A DNA stretch of 5,515 nucleotides from Bacteroidota bacterium (GTDB taxonomy: Bacteria > Bacteroidota > Bacteroidia > Bacteroidales > VadinHA17), in the NCBI GenBank assembly GCA_030642585.1, contig DAOWNN010000173.1, positions 1-5,515 of the forward strand, read 5' to 3'. Numbering within the stretch: position 1 is the stretch's first letter; each line of letters opens with the position of its first letter. The position numbers and the translations under genes are program-made. Positions 5,455 to 5,515 of this stretch are shown piece by piece. The notes beneath the pieces are model-generated. The model was not told the DNA's origin. It made no database searches and was given only the letters and a program-made list of their open reading frames with translations.

Positions 5455-5515
5455 ATGCACATTTCACAGGAGAATATTGATAAATTGAACGCGGTCCTTG
5501 AGGTAAAAATAGAAC
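5455..5515 (+). CDS. tig: Trigger factor, N-terminal end only (cut by window edge)
   Basis: Twenty codons are visible, beginning MHISQENIDKLNAVLEVKI and remaining open to the right edge. This resembles the start of the ribosome-binding domain of Bacteroidota trigger factor as I remember it: an MNIxxEN-like opening, then LNAxxxVKIE, the first beta-strand. Trigger factor is the ribosome-bound chaperone and peptidyl-prolyl isomerase that meets nascent chains. An in-frame TAA at 5428-5430 lies upstream, and ATG 5455 is the only start after it. The ribosome-contact signature and the PPIase domain lie outside the window, so the call rests on a short match. Confidence 0.7.
   Translation, partial: MHISQENIDKLNAVLEVKIE

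Overview
The window reads as a chromosomal housekeeping segment of an AT-rich member of the Bacteroidota. Four things point there: the family-level look of RecQ, TatC, LptB and the N-terminus of trigger factor; a lipoprotein with a short lipobox signal; the lack of clear Shine-Dalgarno sequences before the starts; and -7 boxes fitting the Bacteroidota pattern TAnnTTTG upstream of the tRNA and of the last gene. No order or genus can be fixed from this sequence.

Layout. Positions 1-2110 (minus) hold the first 703 codons of a RecQ helicase whose C-terminal end lies beyond the left edge. A 269-bp divergent intergenic region (2111-2379) separates it from a plus-strand pair, tatC (2380-3207) and lptB (3249-3980), probably one operon. 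Facing this pair, on the minus strand, is a lipoprotein gene (4050-4982) predicted to fold as a six-bladed SMP-30/gluconolactonase-like beta-propeller. A 300-bp non-coding stretch (4983-5282) follows. It carries a candidate promoter for the lipoprotein gene, a GC-rich run of inverted repeats (5082-5206), and the -7 box of a tRNA-Leu(UAG) gene (5283-5364). A long hairpin with a T-tract (5378-5426) ends the tRNA transcript. A TAnnTTTG box begins one base after the T-tract, 19 bp before the start of the last gene, the 5' end of a probable tig (trigger factor).

How the genes work together. TatC (export of folded proteins across the inner membrane) and LptB (ATPase of the lipopolysaccharide transporter) both serve envelope biogenesis and are likely co-transcribed. 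The lipoprotein would also be an envelope protein but is transcribed separately. RecQ, tRNA-Leu and trigger factor belong to DNA repair, translation and folding, and have no obvious functional link beyond being neighbours.

No mobile element, CRISPR array, toxin-antitoxin pair or defence system is visible, and the protein-coding content is ordinary. The observations most worth checking are the structured GC-rich element at 5082-5206, which can be drawn in two mutually exclusive folds, and a five-tract G-quadruplex motif inside the recQ coding strand.
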